Positions 22,461 to 31,175 of a DNA stretch of 41,686 nucleotides are shown here, piece after piece. The stretch comes from CAZMGG01 sp964565715 (GTDB lineage Bacteria; Planctomycetota; UBA1135; UBA2386), in NCBI GenBank assembly GCA_964565715.1, contig CAZMGG010000041.1, positions 1 to 41,686 of the forward strand, read 5' to 3'. Position numbers and translations under genes: made by a program. The notes beneath the pieces are model-generated. The model was given only the letters and a program-made list of their open reading frames with translations. It made no database searches and had not been told where the DNA came from. Position 1 is the stretch's first letter, and every line of letters begins with the position of its first letter.

Positions 22461-24992
22461 TCACCGCCCAAGGGCTGCGCGCGCCGCCGCGAGCCGCGCC
22501 TGGGCGGTGCGGGTCTCGCGATGGCCGGCGCCGAACGCCTTTTCGATCATCGGCAGCGCCGCGGCCATCAGCGGTTCGGCCTCGGCGGGGCGGCCGAGCG
22601 CCAGCAGGCACTCGCCGAGCGCGCTGCGGGCGTTGTGGGTGCGGGGGCTGTCGGCGCCGAACGCCGCCTCGCGCATGGCGACCGCGCGGCGCAGGTGCGG
22701 CTCCGCCGCCGCCGCGTCGCCGGTACGGCACTTCGCCAGCCCCAGCAGCAGCTCGCAGCTCGCCTTGGCGCTGCCGTCGGGCCTGCCGGCCAGGACCGCG
22801 TGCGCCGCGACGAGTTCGGGCAGGGCCTCGGCGGGCCGGTCCAGCGCCAGCAGGCAGTAGCCGAGATCGGTCTGCGCCGACGCCGTGGTCGCGTGATCGT
22901 CGCCGTGCAGCGCGCGCCGCAGCTGCAGATGCGCGCGGAACTCCGCCTCCGCCGCCGGATCGCCGCCGTCGAGCAGGGCGAACGCCAGCGACCACTGGGC
23001 CTGGGCCACGTCGGGGTGGGGGCCGCCGTAGCGGCGCGTGGTGGCCGCGACGACCTGGCGGCAGAGGGCCACGGCCGCCGCCGGATCGCGGCCGCGCACC
23101 GCGTTGGCCAGCTGGCCCAGCACCTTCAGGCGGTGCGGATGGTCCTCGGCGACGCAGCGTTCGAACAGGGTCAGGGACTCGCGCCAGAGGGCCTCGGCGG
23201 CGGCGTGGTCGCCGCGCTGGTAGCGCATGACCGCCAGGTTGGCCAGCAGCTCCGGCAGTTCGGTCGGCGGCAGGTTGGTGGCGCGGCGCACGATGGGCAG
23301 CGCCAGCCGCAGCTGTTCCTCGGCGGCCAGCGGCTCGGTGAGGACGGCGCCGAGCCGGGCCCGCGCCACCGCCACGTCGATGTGGTCGTCGCCGTGCAGG
23401 GCGGTGCGCAGGGCGATCGCCTCCTGCAGCAGGCCGCGGGCCTCGTCCGGGCGGCCCTGCAGCGAGCGAACGATGCCGAGCGCGACATGGGCCTGCGCCA
23501 GCGCGGTGCGCTGGTCGCCGGGCAGGGCGCGCAGGGTCATGGCCGCCGTCGTGAGCTGGCGTTCGGCCGGGGCGAGCTGGGCCAGGGCCCGGTAGGCGTC
23601 GCCGAGCACGATGCGCAGCCGCGCCTGCACCGCCGGGTGTTCCCACGTGCGGCCCTCCAGGCTGGCGGCGGCGTCGTCCAGCGCCTGGCGCATGGTGTAG
23701 TCGGCGCCCGCCGCCAGCGGATTGCCGTTGCGCATGATGCCGGCCAGGAAGTCGGCGAGCTCCTGGGCGGCGATGCGCTCGGCTTCGGCGACGTCGGCGC
23801 GGTCGCTGGCCCGGAGGGCGAAGTGGATGCTGCCGGCACCACCCAGCAGGATCGCCAGCAGCAGTGCCAGCAGCGCCGTCGCCAGGGCCGGGCTTCGGCG
23901 CAGCAACAGGCGCAGCGCGTAGCCGGGTCCGGGCGGGCGCGCCGAGACCGGCCGGTGTTCGCGCACCGCGCGCAGATCGTCGGCCAGCGCCGCCGCCGAG
24001 GCGTGCCGGCGCGCCGGGTCCTTCTCCAGCGCCTTGCAGAGCACCGCCTCCAGGTCGCGCGGCAGGGATGGATCCACGGCCCGCGGTCGCCGCGGCGGCA
24101 GGTCGCTGATCGACCGCAGGACCTCGGTCCAGGGCCGATCGGCGACGTCGAACGGCAGCGCGCCGGTCAGCACCTCGTAACAGAGCACGCCGAGCGCGTG
24201 CACGTCGCTGCGCGCGTCGACGGCGTCCGGATCGCCGCCGCACTGTTCGGGGCTCAGGTAGCAGAGGGTGCCGAGCACGTCGCCCTGGCGCGTGTGCAGG
24301 GTCTCGCGCTCCTGATCCAGCAGCCGGGCGATGCCGAAGTCGATGACCTTCGGCTGGCCATCGCCGCCGACCAGCACGTTGGCCGGCTTCAGGTCGCGGT
24401 GGATGACCGCCTGCTGGTGCGCGTGCTGCACCGCATCGCACACCTGCGCGAGCAGGGCGAGGCGCCGGCCGCGGGACAACGCGGCCCGCCGGCAGTGCTC
24501 GGTGATCGGCCTGGCGTCGGCGATCCACTCCAGCACGAAGAACGGGCATGCGGCGCGGCCGGCGCGATGGACCGCGGCGATGCCGGGGTGGCGCAGGCGG
24601 GCCAGCACGGCGGCCTCCTGCTCGAAGCGGCGCAGGGCGGCGGCGCCGGACACACCCGGGCGCAGCAGCTTGATCGCGACCTGTCGTCGCAGCGTCATGT
24701 CCTCGGCGAGCCAGACGGTGCCCATGCCGCCCTCGCCGACCTTGCGCAGCAGCCGGCAGCCATCGATGAGCGCGCCGGCCTCGATCTCCGGCAGCTGCGC
24801 CGGCTCCGGCGGGTCGAGGAAGCCGTCGTCGGCCGCGGCGTGGCCGGCGAGCAGTCGCCGCACCAGGGTCAGCAGCACCGTGTCGTCGCCGCAGTGCGCC
24901 GCCGCCTGCCGTTCCTGCTCGGCCGCCGGCAGACCGGCGAGCGCGTGGAACACCGTCTCCGCCCGCTGCCATTCGGCCGCGGTGGGCTTCAC
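22461..24992 (-). CDS. Membrane Ser/Thr protein kinase with TPR-rich extracytoplasmic domain
   Basis: An 843-residue Hanks-type kinase. The kinase domain has GEGGMGTV (86-93), catalytic K108, HRDLKPAN (198-205), DFG (218-220) and SPEQ in the activation region. A transmembrane helix lies at about 369-391, and residues 400-843 hold many TPR-like units (for example LAVMRYQRGDHAAAEALWRE, LGECLLALGRPAEAEP). It probably senses signals outside the membrane and phosphorylates Ser/Thr inside. The start is a GTG overlapping the sigma-factor stop (GTGA, 24989-24992). An ECF sigma factor followed by a kinase of this design is a common planctomycete pair, and the kinase may control the sigma factor. Confidence 0.9.
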   Translation of the reverse strand: MKPTAAEWQRAETVFHALAGLPAAEQERQAAAHCGDDTVLLTLVRRLLAGHAAADDGFLDPPEPAQLPEIEAGALIDGCRLLRKVGEGGMGTVWLAEDMTLRRQVAIKLLRPGVSGAAALRRFEQEAAVLARLRHPGIAAVHRAGRAACPFFVLEWIADARPITEHCRRAALSRGRRLALLAQVCDAVQHAHQQAVIHRDLKPANVLVGGDGQPKVIDFGIARLLDQERETLHTRQGDVLGTLCYLSPEQCGGDPDAVDARSDVHALGVLCYEVLTGALPFDVADRPWTEVLRSISDLPPRRPRAVDPSLPRDLEAVLCKALEKDPARRHASAAALADDLRAVREHRPVSARPPGPGYALRLLLRRSPALATALLALLLAILLGGAGSIHFALRASDRADVAEAERIAAQELADFLAGIMRNGNPLAAGADYTMRQALDDAAASLEGRTWEHPAVQARLRIVLGDAYRALAQLAPAERQLTTAAMTLRALPGDQRTALAQAHVALGIVRSLQGRPDEARGLLQEAIALRTALHGDDHIDVAVARARLGAVLTEPLAAEEQLRLALPIVRRATNLPPTELPELLANLAVMRYQRGDHAAAEALWRESLTLFERCVAEDHPHRLKVLGQLANAVRGRDPAAAVALCRQVVAATTRRYGGPHPDVAQAQWSLAFALLDGGDPAAEAEFRAHLQLRRALHGDDHATTASAQTDLGYCLLALDRPAEALPELVAAHAVLAGRPDGSAKASCELLLGLAKCRTGDAAAAEPHLRRAVAMREAAFGADSPRTHNARSALGECLLALGRPAEAEPLMAAALPMIEKAFGAGHRETRTAQARLAAARAALGR

Positions 24993-25591
24993 GACCAGGC
25001 TCCGCCCAGCCGCGAGCGCAGGAACGCCCGGGCCAGGGTCCAGTCGCGCTCGGCGGCTCGCAGCGAGGTGCCCCGCACCGTCGCCGCCTCGGCCATCGAC
25101 AGGCCGGCGAAGAAGCGCAGCTCGACCAGTTCCGCCTTCGGCGCGTCGAACGCGGCCAGTTCGTCCAGGGCCTCGTCGAGGGTCAGCAGGTCCAGGGCCC
25201 GCGCCTCGTAGTGGTCGGCCATCTCGTCCAGCTCGGTGCCGAGCCCGGTGGCGGTCGCGCCGCCGCCGCGCTTCTGCCGGCCGCGCGCGCGGGCGTGGTC
25301 CACCAGGATCCGGCGCATCGCCTTGGCGGCGACGCCGAGGAACTCGGCGGGCGTCCGGCAGCCCATGCTGTCCTGCCGCATCAGGCGCAGGAAGGCCTCG
25401 TGCACCAGGGCCGTGGGCTGCAAGGTGTGGCCCGGCCGCTCGCGCCGCAGCGCCCGGCGGGCCAGTTCGTACAGCTCGGCGTAGACCACGGCGAACAGCT
25501 CCTGCCTCGCCGCCGGGTCGCCGCCGCTGGCGGCCGCCAGCAGCGTGGTCACCTGCCCTGGGTCCGGGCGTTCCATCGGTGCGGGGATCAT
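24989..25591 (-). CDS. ECF-type RNA polymerase sigma factor (planctomycete type)
   Basis: A 200-residue sigma-70-family protein. Region 2 includes RQELFAVVYAELYELARRAL and LVHEAFLRLM, with FLGVAAKAMRRILVDHARARGRQKR, the signature of the ECF group abundant in Planctomycetes. Region 4 is LLTLDEALDELA through KAELVELRFFAGLSMAEAATVRG. No anti-sigma factor is present, and the coupled kinase takes that place. ATG 25591 is used, with ATG 25576 (MERPDPGQ) an equally plausible start; neither has a clear ribosome-binding site. It is divergent from the ELWxxDGT protein gene, a plausible target. Confidence 0.9.
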   Translation of the reverse strand: MIPAPMERPDPGQVTTLLAAASGGDPAARQELFAVVYAELYELARRALRRERPGHTLQPTALVHEAFLRLMRQDSMGCRTPAEFLGVAAKAMRRILVDHARARGRQKRGGGATATGLGTELDEMADHYEARALDLLTLDEALDELAAFDAPKAELVELRFFAGLSMAEAATVRGTSLRAAERDWTLARAFLRSRLGGAWS

Positions 25592-25621
25592 GGCTCGGGG
25601 CGGGGTGACCTGGGAAGTGGC

Positions 25622-25635
25622 CCACGGAATCGTGG
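25622..25635. promoter_or_regulatory. Short inverted repeat CCACG-GAAT-CGTGG between divergent genes
   Basis: Five-base arms in the 78-bp gap between the sigma-factor gene and the ELWxxDGT gene. It could be an operator, but arms this short arise easily in GC-rich DNA. Neither gene has the GCTAnnnT motif here. Confidence 0.2.
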
Positions 25636-25669
25636 CGGGCCCCGGTGGCTCCTGACGCGGTCGGGGATC

Positions 25670-28615
25670 ATGCGCCGCATCGCCCTGGTTGCCCTGGTCC
25701 TGACCGCCCCGCTCCTCGCCCAGACCTCCGCCCAGAGCCTGACCCGGGTGAAGGACATCAACGCGGTGCCACTGGCACTTGGCAGCGGCGTCATCACCGC
25801 GGCGGCCGATCCGCACGGCGCCCGACCCCAGGACGCGGACCACTTCGTGGTGATCGGCGGGCGGGCCTTCTTCGTCGCCACCGACGAGGCCCATGGCGCC
25901 GAACTCTGGGTCACCGACGGCACGATCGGCGGCACGCAGCTGGTGAAGGACATCTACCCTGGCACGGGCACCTCGAGCCCGGCCCACCTGTTCGCCTGGA
26001 ACGGCCTCCTCTGGTTCAGCGCCGACAACGGCGTGGTGGGCAGCGAGCTGTGGGCCAGCGATGGCACCGCCGCCGGCACCCAGCTCGTGGCCGACCTGCA
26101 TCCGGAGAGCGGCGGGCCCAGCCAGTTCGCGCCGATTTCGCCGACCCGTCTCGCTTTCCGGGCGCGCAATCAGCTCACGACCAACATCACCTGGACGCTC
26201 TGGACCACCAACGGCACCGCCGCCGGCACCTGGCAGGTCACGCCGACCAGCAGCCCGCTGGAACCCGACGAGATCACGCCGCTCGCCGGCGTCGGCGTGG
26301 TGTTCCGCCACAACGGTACCAACCAGCTCTGGGCCAGCGACGGCACCATGGCCGGCACCCGGAACATCAGCGCCGCCAGCGGACCGTTCTCGCCTGGCTT
26401 CCTGCAGCCCGTCGGCACCCGCGTGTTCTTCACCGCGCACAACCAGCCCGACACCACCGGCCCCGAGCTGTGGGTGACCGACGGCACCGTCGCCGGCACC
26501 CTGTTCGTGAAGGATGTCCTGCCCGGCCTCGGCGGCGGCGCCAACCTCGGCATCTGCGCGGCGTGGAATGGCGAGCTGTGGTTCCGCGGCAACGACTCGC
26601 CGCTGCCGGGCGGCAACCACCAGATCTGGCGCAGCAACGGCACCACCGCCGGCACCGTGCAGTTCACCACCGGCCTGCCGTTCCCCTGGATCCTGGAACC
26701 GACGCCGCTCGGCCTGTGCTTCGGCACGAGCCAGGACGTGTACCTGACGAACGGCACCGTCGCCGGCACCGCGCCGCTGCCCGGCGGTCCGACCGGCGGC
26801 ACGATCACGATGATGAAGTACGCCGCCGGCCGGCTGTGGTGGCGGAACGCGTCGTCCTCCCTGGACGAGCTGTGGATGAGCGACTTCACCGCCGCCGGCA
26901 CCGGCTCCCTGGCCGGCTTCGGCGTCGGACCCGCCGGCGGCGGCTTCCAGGGGCCGCTGGGCCTGGTGCCGCTGGGCCCCGGCCCCGGCAGCGTCGTGCT
27001 GGCCGGCAACGACGGCGTGCGCGGGCTCGAACCGTGGCGCATCGATGGCACGCTCGCCGGCAACGTGCTGCTGGCGGACATCTTCGGCGCCGCGCGGACG
27101 GCGTCCTCGCAGCCTGTCCACTTCTGCGAACTGGACGCCGGTCGCACCTGCTTCGCCGCCGACGACGGCATGCACGGCGTGGAGCTGTGGATCACCGACG
27201 GCACGGTGGCCGGCACCCAGATGGTCGTCGACATCGACGGCTCCCCCTACAGCAGCGGACCGAGCAGCCTGGTGCGCCTCGGCAACCGCATCGTCTTCGC
27301 CGCCGACGATGGCGTGAACGGCAACGAGCTGTGGATCACCGACGGCACGGCGGCCGGCACCGTGCTGCTGAAGGACATCGACCCGATCGCCAGTTCGAGC
27401 CCGTCGTTCCTCACCGAGGTGCGAGGCAGGGTCTACTTCAGCGCCAGTTCCGGCAACGGCGACCACGAGCTGTGGGTGACCGACGGCACCACCGCGGGGA
27501 CGGTCCTGGTGCGCGACATCGATCCGGCGGGAAGTTCGACACCGCGTCACCTGTGCGAGGTCGGCTACTCGGGCCGGTTCGTGTTCGCCGCCGAGGTCGG
27601 CGGCGACCGTGAACTATGGATCAGCGATGGCACCAGCGCCGGGACGATCCTGCTGCGCGACATCACCGCCGCGGGATCCGGCGGCCCGATCGACATGACC
27701 CGCGTCGGCGACCGCGTGGTGTTCTCGGCCTGGCATCCCAACTGGGGCGTGGAACCCTGGCTCACCGATGGCACCACGGCCGGCACGGTCCTGCTGAAGG
27801 ACCTGGATCCGGGCCCGGGCTCGAGCACGCCCCATTCGTTCGCGCCCTACGACGGCGGCTTCGAGTTCCTGGCGTTCACGCCGGCCGCGGGCCTCGAACC
27901 CTGGCGCAGCAACGGCACCGCCGCCGGCACGCAGCTGCTGCTGGACATGGTTCCGGGGCCGAACCACATGCAGCCGTCGCACCTGACCCGGATGGGCAAC
28001 CGCGGGCTGTTCGTCGCCGCCGACGACGGCATCCATGGCCGCGAGCTGTGGCTGTTGCAGGGGCCGCCGATCGGCTTCTCCTACATCTTCGGCGAGATCA
28101 ATCCGGGCCCCGGCAGCTCCAATCCGGAGGCCTACACCAACGAGCGGCCGATGTTCCAGGACAGCTTCGGCCGCATGTTCTTCGCCGCCGACGACGGCAT
28201 CCGCGGCATCGAGCTGTACATGGCGGTCCAGGGCGCCTGGGCGCGGACCATCGACCGGCCGTGCGGGGTCAGCAGCCAGCTGCCGGCGCTGAACGCGTCG
28301 GCGCCGGTCCTCGGCACGTTCTGCGACTTCACGGTGCGCAACGCGCCGTTCCCGTCGTTCCACGCCATCGCCCTGTCGCTCGCCCCGCCGCCGCCGGTGG
28401 ACCTCGGCGGCGGCTGCCGCAACCACATCGGCGGCATCGTCATCTGGCCGTTCGGCGTAGGCGCCACGCCGAACGGGCCGTGGACCCAGTCGCTCCTGGT
28501 GCCGAACGACCCGGCCCTGTCGGGCCTGCCGTTGTCGGCGCAGCTCATCTACAGCCTGACCGGTCTCGCCGTGCACGGCCGCTCGAACGGCGTCTGGCTG
28601 CAGTTGGGCCGCTAG
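25670..28615 (+). CDS. Secreted ELWxxDGT-repeat protein
   Basis: A 981-residue exported protein. After a signal peptide (IALVALVLTAPLLAQTSAQ) it has about 15-16 units ending in E-L-W-x-x-D-G-T-x-x-G-T (for example GAELWVTDGTIGGT, GNELWITDGTAAGT), each with L-x-x-D-I-x-P-G-x-x-S-S and an F-x-A-x-D-G strand. The units should fold as beta-propeller blades. The last 120 residues (from about VLGTFCDFTV to SNGVWLQLGR, with VPNDPALSGLPLSAQLIYS) are the same kind of C-terminal module as in the FG-GAP proteins here. Extracellular, probably surface-associated, role unknown. Divergent from the sigma-factor/kinase operon. The ATG is chosen for the signal peptide. Confidence 0.85.
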   Translation: MRRIALVALVLTAPLLAQTSAQSLTRVKDINAVPLALGSGVITAAADPHGARPQDADHFVVIGGRAFFVATDEAHGAELWVTDGTIGGTQLVKDIYPGTGTSSPAHLFAWNGLLWFSADNGVVGSELWASDGTAAGTQLVADLHPESGGPSQFAPISPTRLAFRARNQLTTNITWTLWTTNGTAAGTWQVTPTSSPLEPDEITPLAGVGVVFRHNGTNQLWASDGTMAGTRNISAASGPFSPGFLQPVGTRVFFTAHNQPDTTGPELWVTDGTVAGTLFVKDVLPGLGGGANLGICAAWNGELWFRGNDSPLPGGNHQIWRSNGTTAGTVQFTTGLPFPWILEPTPLGLCFGTSQDVYLTNGTVAGTAPLPGGPTGGTITMMKYAAGRLWWRNASSSLDELWMSDFTAAGTGSLAGFGVGPAGGGFQGPLGLVPLGPGPGSVVLAGNDGVRGLEPWRIDGTLAGNVLLADIFGAARTASSQPVHFCELDAGRTCFAADDGMHGVELWITDGTVAGTQMVVDIDGSPYSSGPSSLVRLGNRIVFAADDGVNGNELWITDGTAAGTVLLKDIDPIASSSPSFLTEVRGRVYFSASSGNGDHELWVTDGTTAGTVLVRDIDPAGSSTPRHLCEVGYSGRFVFAAEVGGDRELWISDGTSAGTILLRDITAAGSGGPIDMTRVGDRVVFSAWHPNWGVEPWLTDGTTAGTVLLKDLDPGPGSSTPHSFAPYDGGFEFLAFTPAAGLEPWRSNGTAAGTQLLLDMVPGPNHMQPSHLTRMGNRGLFVAADDGIHGRELWLLQGPPIGFSYIFGEINPGPGSSNPEAYTNERPMFQDSFGRMFFAADDGIRGIELYMAVQGAWARTIDRPCGVSSQLPALNASAPVLGTFCDFTVRNAPFPSFHAIALSLAPPPPVDLGGGCRNHIGGIVIWPFGVGATPNGPWTQSLLVPNDPALSGLPLSAQLIYSLTGLAVHGRSNGVWLQLGR

Positions 28616-28635
28616 GCGGCGAAGGGCGGCGACTT

Positions 28636-28657
28636 GCCGACCGGCCGGGGCGTCGGC
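28636..28657 (+). terminator. Hairpin after the ELWxxDGT gene
   Basis: GCCGAC and GTCGGC (6-bp arms, 10-nt loop), 20 bases after the stop, without a U-tract. It could be a weak terminator, or simply flank the promoter-like motif that follows at 28658. Confidence 0.25.
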
Positions 28658-28663
28658 TACCCT
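28658..28663 (+). promoter_or_regulatory. -10-like element GGC-TACCCT-GCC
   Basis: The clearest copy of the recurring motif, 25 nt upstream of the ATG at 28689, with a GGAGAG ribosome-binding sequence between them (about 28674-28679). Confidence 0.45.
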
Positions 28664-28688
28664 GCCCGCCTCCGGAGAGAGGCCCAAC

Positions 28689-31175
28689 ATGCTGCGGACC
28701 CCTTGCGTCCCGTTGCTCGCGCTCGCTGCCCTGCTGCCCGCCCAGGACGACCCGGTGGCGGCCTTCCGCGCCCGGCTCGACGGCGCCCTCAGACAGCACC
28801 CGTTCTTCGCCAAGGTCGACTTCACCATCGACGCGAGCCGGCCGCCGTACCTGTTCTACATCCAGCGGCCGGCCAAGGACGACCCGGAATACGTCCTGAA
28901 GATGATCAACTCCTATCTGCCGTTCATCGACGAGCTGCGTTCGGTGTTCGACAAGGAGTACGCCGGCCCGCTCTCCCTGCAGCGCTCCGCCGATGCGCCA
29001 TGCTTCGCCATCGCCATCCTGGCCTCGGCGGGCAGCTATGCCGACTTCAGCAAGGCGGTCGGTGATCGGGCGCTGCACTGGGCTCGTGCCCATTACGACC
29101 CGGCCCTGCGGCTGTCGATCACCTATCAGGACGCGTTCGCGCCGCGTTCCACCGCCGCCGAGGAGCGCCAGGCCATCCTGCACGAGTTCATGCACGCCCT
29201 GCAGCACGCCTACAGCGGCAACGGCGCGATGCCGAAGGCGGCGTGGTTCAACGAGGGGCTGGCCAACTACCGCGCCTCCTGCACGCACATCGCCAGCTCG
29301 CTCCGCGACCCGCCGGTCCGCGAGCAGCCCCTGGCCACCATGGCGGGCATCTGCGGCCGCAAGGGGCTGCGCTGGCTGGTGGCGCCGGTGGCCGAACTGG
29401 TGGAGGCCGGCTCCTACCAGGAGGTGGTGGAACAGGCCGGCCGACGGCTCGGCGCCGACGTCCAGACCGGCCACGCGCTGGGGGCCTTCTACGCCCAGTC
29501 CGAGCTGTTCGCGCGCTTCCTGCACGAAGGCATGAACGGCAAGTACCGCGCCGGCTTCCAGCGCTACTTCGCCGCCCAGATGCGCGGCGAGCACGGCGCC
29601 GAGGTGTTCGCCGCCGCGCTGGGTGATGGCCGGCCGATCGATCTCGCCCAGGTGGAGAGCGACTGGTTGACCTGGCTCACCGCCGAACTCCGCGCGCGTC
29701 ACGGCGCCAACTATCCCGATCTGGCCCGCGCCGCGGAGGTCAAGGCCAGCGTGCCGATCCCGATGCCGCCGCCCCGCGACTTCGACCCGGCGACGCTGGC
29801 CTGGGCGCCCGAGGATCGCCTGGAGCGGATCGCGGCCTGCCGCCGCCTGTGTTCCCGTGGCGAGTACGACGCCGGCCTGCAGCTCCTGCCCGACGCCGCC
29901 GGCGAGAACGATGAGGAGGCCCAGCGCGTGCTGCGCCGGGAGCGCGAGCTGATCCTGGCGGTGATCGGCCTGCGCGATGCGATCCTCGCCGACTACGCGC
30001 AGAAGGCGACGGTCCTGACGGTCAAGACCCGCTTCGGCGACGTGAAGGGCAAGCTCGTGCGACGCGAGGATCCCGACCTCATCCTGCAGGTGGGCGGCAA
30101 GGAGCAGGCCGTCCCGCTGGCCGAACTCCGACCCGACTGGCTGATCCGCGAGGGCAGCAAGCAGAAGCGCTTCGAAGGCCAGGAGCGCTGGCTGGAGGTG
30201 TGGGTGCGCTGGCTCGGCGGCGCGAAGATGTCGACCCTGCAGGTCTACCTGAAGCTCGACCAGCCCAGGATGGCGCAGCTCCGGCGGGAGCTGACCGCCG
30301 AGATCGACACCCAGATCGGCGCCGCCGCCGAGGCCCTGGTCGACCTGCAGCGCACCGCGCTGGGCCCTGGCGTCGCGTTCGGCGCCGAACTGGCGAGGGT
30401 CGAGGCCCTTGCCGGCAGGTTCCGCGAGCATCCCCTGTTCACGGCGCGCGCCGAGGCGATCGAGATGCTGGTCCGGGCCCTGGCGGAGCGCGCCTTCTCG
30501 CTGGCCGACCCCGCCGCGATCGGCGTGCATGGCAAGGTGGAGCGGTTGCCCGACGGTCGGGCCAAGGTGCGCTACCCGGGGCCCGCCAAGGGATCCGGCG
30601 CCGACTTCGCCGTGCAGGCCGACAATGAGGACGACAAGAGCCTGGCGGTGGGCAAGCTGAGCTACGACGGCCCGACGGAACTCGCCGACGGCGGCGACGG
30701 CATGCGGCTGATCGGCTCGGGGGTGCTGCGCTGGGCCGTGCCGTTGCGCGGGCGCCAGGAGATCGAACTGGCGTTCGAGGCCACCGGCGCCACGCTGTTC
30801 AGCCTGGTGGTCTGCGCCGACGCGGACAACGGCCTGATCCTGGTGGACCCGAACGGCACGGTGGCGATCCTGGACCGCAAGAGCGGCATCGCCGACCACG
30901 TCGGCACGCCGGGGGAGATCTACCTGCAGCAGACGCACCGCCTGCGGGTGGTGCACGACGGCGAGAAGCGCCTGGAGGTGTTCCTCGACGGCAAGCGCAC
31001 CGCCGAGCTGGCCAACGTCGGTGCGCGCGTGCGCGGCGACCTCGGTCTGTTCATCCATTCCAGCAACGCGCTGAAGGTGCACGAACTGGTGATCATCGGC
31101 GTGCTGGACCCGACGGATCCCCTGCCGCTGCGCGATCGGTTCGTGCAGGCCGCCGTCGATCGGATCTGGCCCTAG
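28689..31175 (+). CDS. Secreted HExxH (gluzincin-like) metallopeptidase-type protein
   Basis: An 828-residue exported protein. A signal peptide (VPLLALAALLPAQ) precedes a region with the zinc-protease signature HEFMH at 165-169 and FNEGLANY, which places the third ligand at E189. This resembles planctomycete DUF1570-type putative metallopeptidases. Residues about 390-560 are helical and charged, with a small beta segment (VLTVKTRFGDVKGKLV) like an SH3-type fold. The C-terminal 200 residues look like a concanavalin-type jelly roll (IYLQQTHRLRVVHDGEKRLEVFLDGK), a carbohydrate- or surface-binding fold. Substrate unknown. ATG follows a good ribosome-binding site. The stop overlaps that of the convergent FG-GAP gene. 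Confidence 0.75.
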   Translation: MLRTPCVPLLALAALLPAQDDPVAAFRARLDGALRQHPFFAKVDFTIDASRPPYLFYIQRPAKDDPEYVLKMINSYLPFIDELRSVFDKEYAGPLSLQRSADAPCFAIAILASAGSYADFSKAVGDRALHWARAHYDPALRLSITYQDAFAPRSTAAEERQAILHEFMHALQHAYSGNGAMPKAAWFNEGLANYRASCTHIASSLRDPPVREQPLATMAGICGRKGLRWLVAPVAELVEAGSYQEVVEQAGRRLGADVQTGHALGAFYAQSELFARFLHEGMNGKYRAGFQRYFAAQMRGEHGAEVFAAALGDGRPIDLAQVESDWLTWLTAELRARHGANYPDLARAAEVKASVPIPMPPPRDFDPATLAWAPEDRLERIAACRRLCSRGEYDAGLQLLPDAAGENDEEAQRVLRRERELILAVIGLRDAILADYAQKATVLTVKTRFGDVKGKLVRREDPDLILQVGGKEQAVPLAELRPDWLIREGSKQKRFEGQERWLEVWVRWLGGAKMSTLQVYLKLDQPRMAQLRRELTAEIDTQIGAAAEALVDLQRTALGPGVAFGAELARVEALAGRFREHPLFTARAEAIEMLVRALAERAFSLADPAAIGVHGKVERLPDGRAKVRYPGPAKGSGADFAVQADNEDDKSLAVGKLSYDGPTELADGGDGMRLIGSGVLRWAVPLRGRQEIELAFEATGATLFSLVVCADADNGLILVDPNGTVAILDRKSGIADHVGTPGEIYLQQTHRLRVVHDGEKRLEVFLDGKRTAELANVGARVRGDLGLFIHSSNALKVHELVIIGVLDPTDPLPLRDRFVQAAVDRIWP

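Noticed and set aside
22521..25211. An 896-codon open frame antisense to the kinase gene
   Set aside because: The minus strand has a complete kinase with all catalytic motifs. The plus-strand text is Arg/Gln/Gly-rich with no domain and is a codon-bias shadow.
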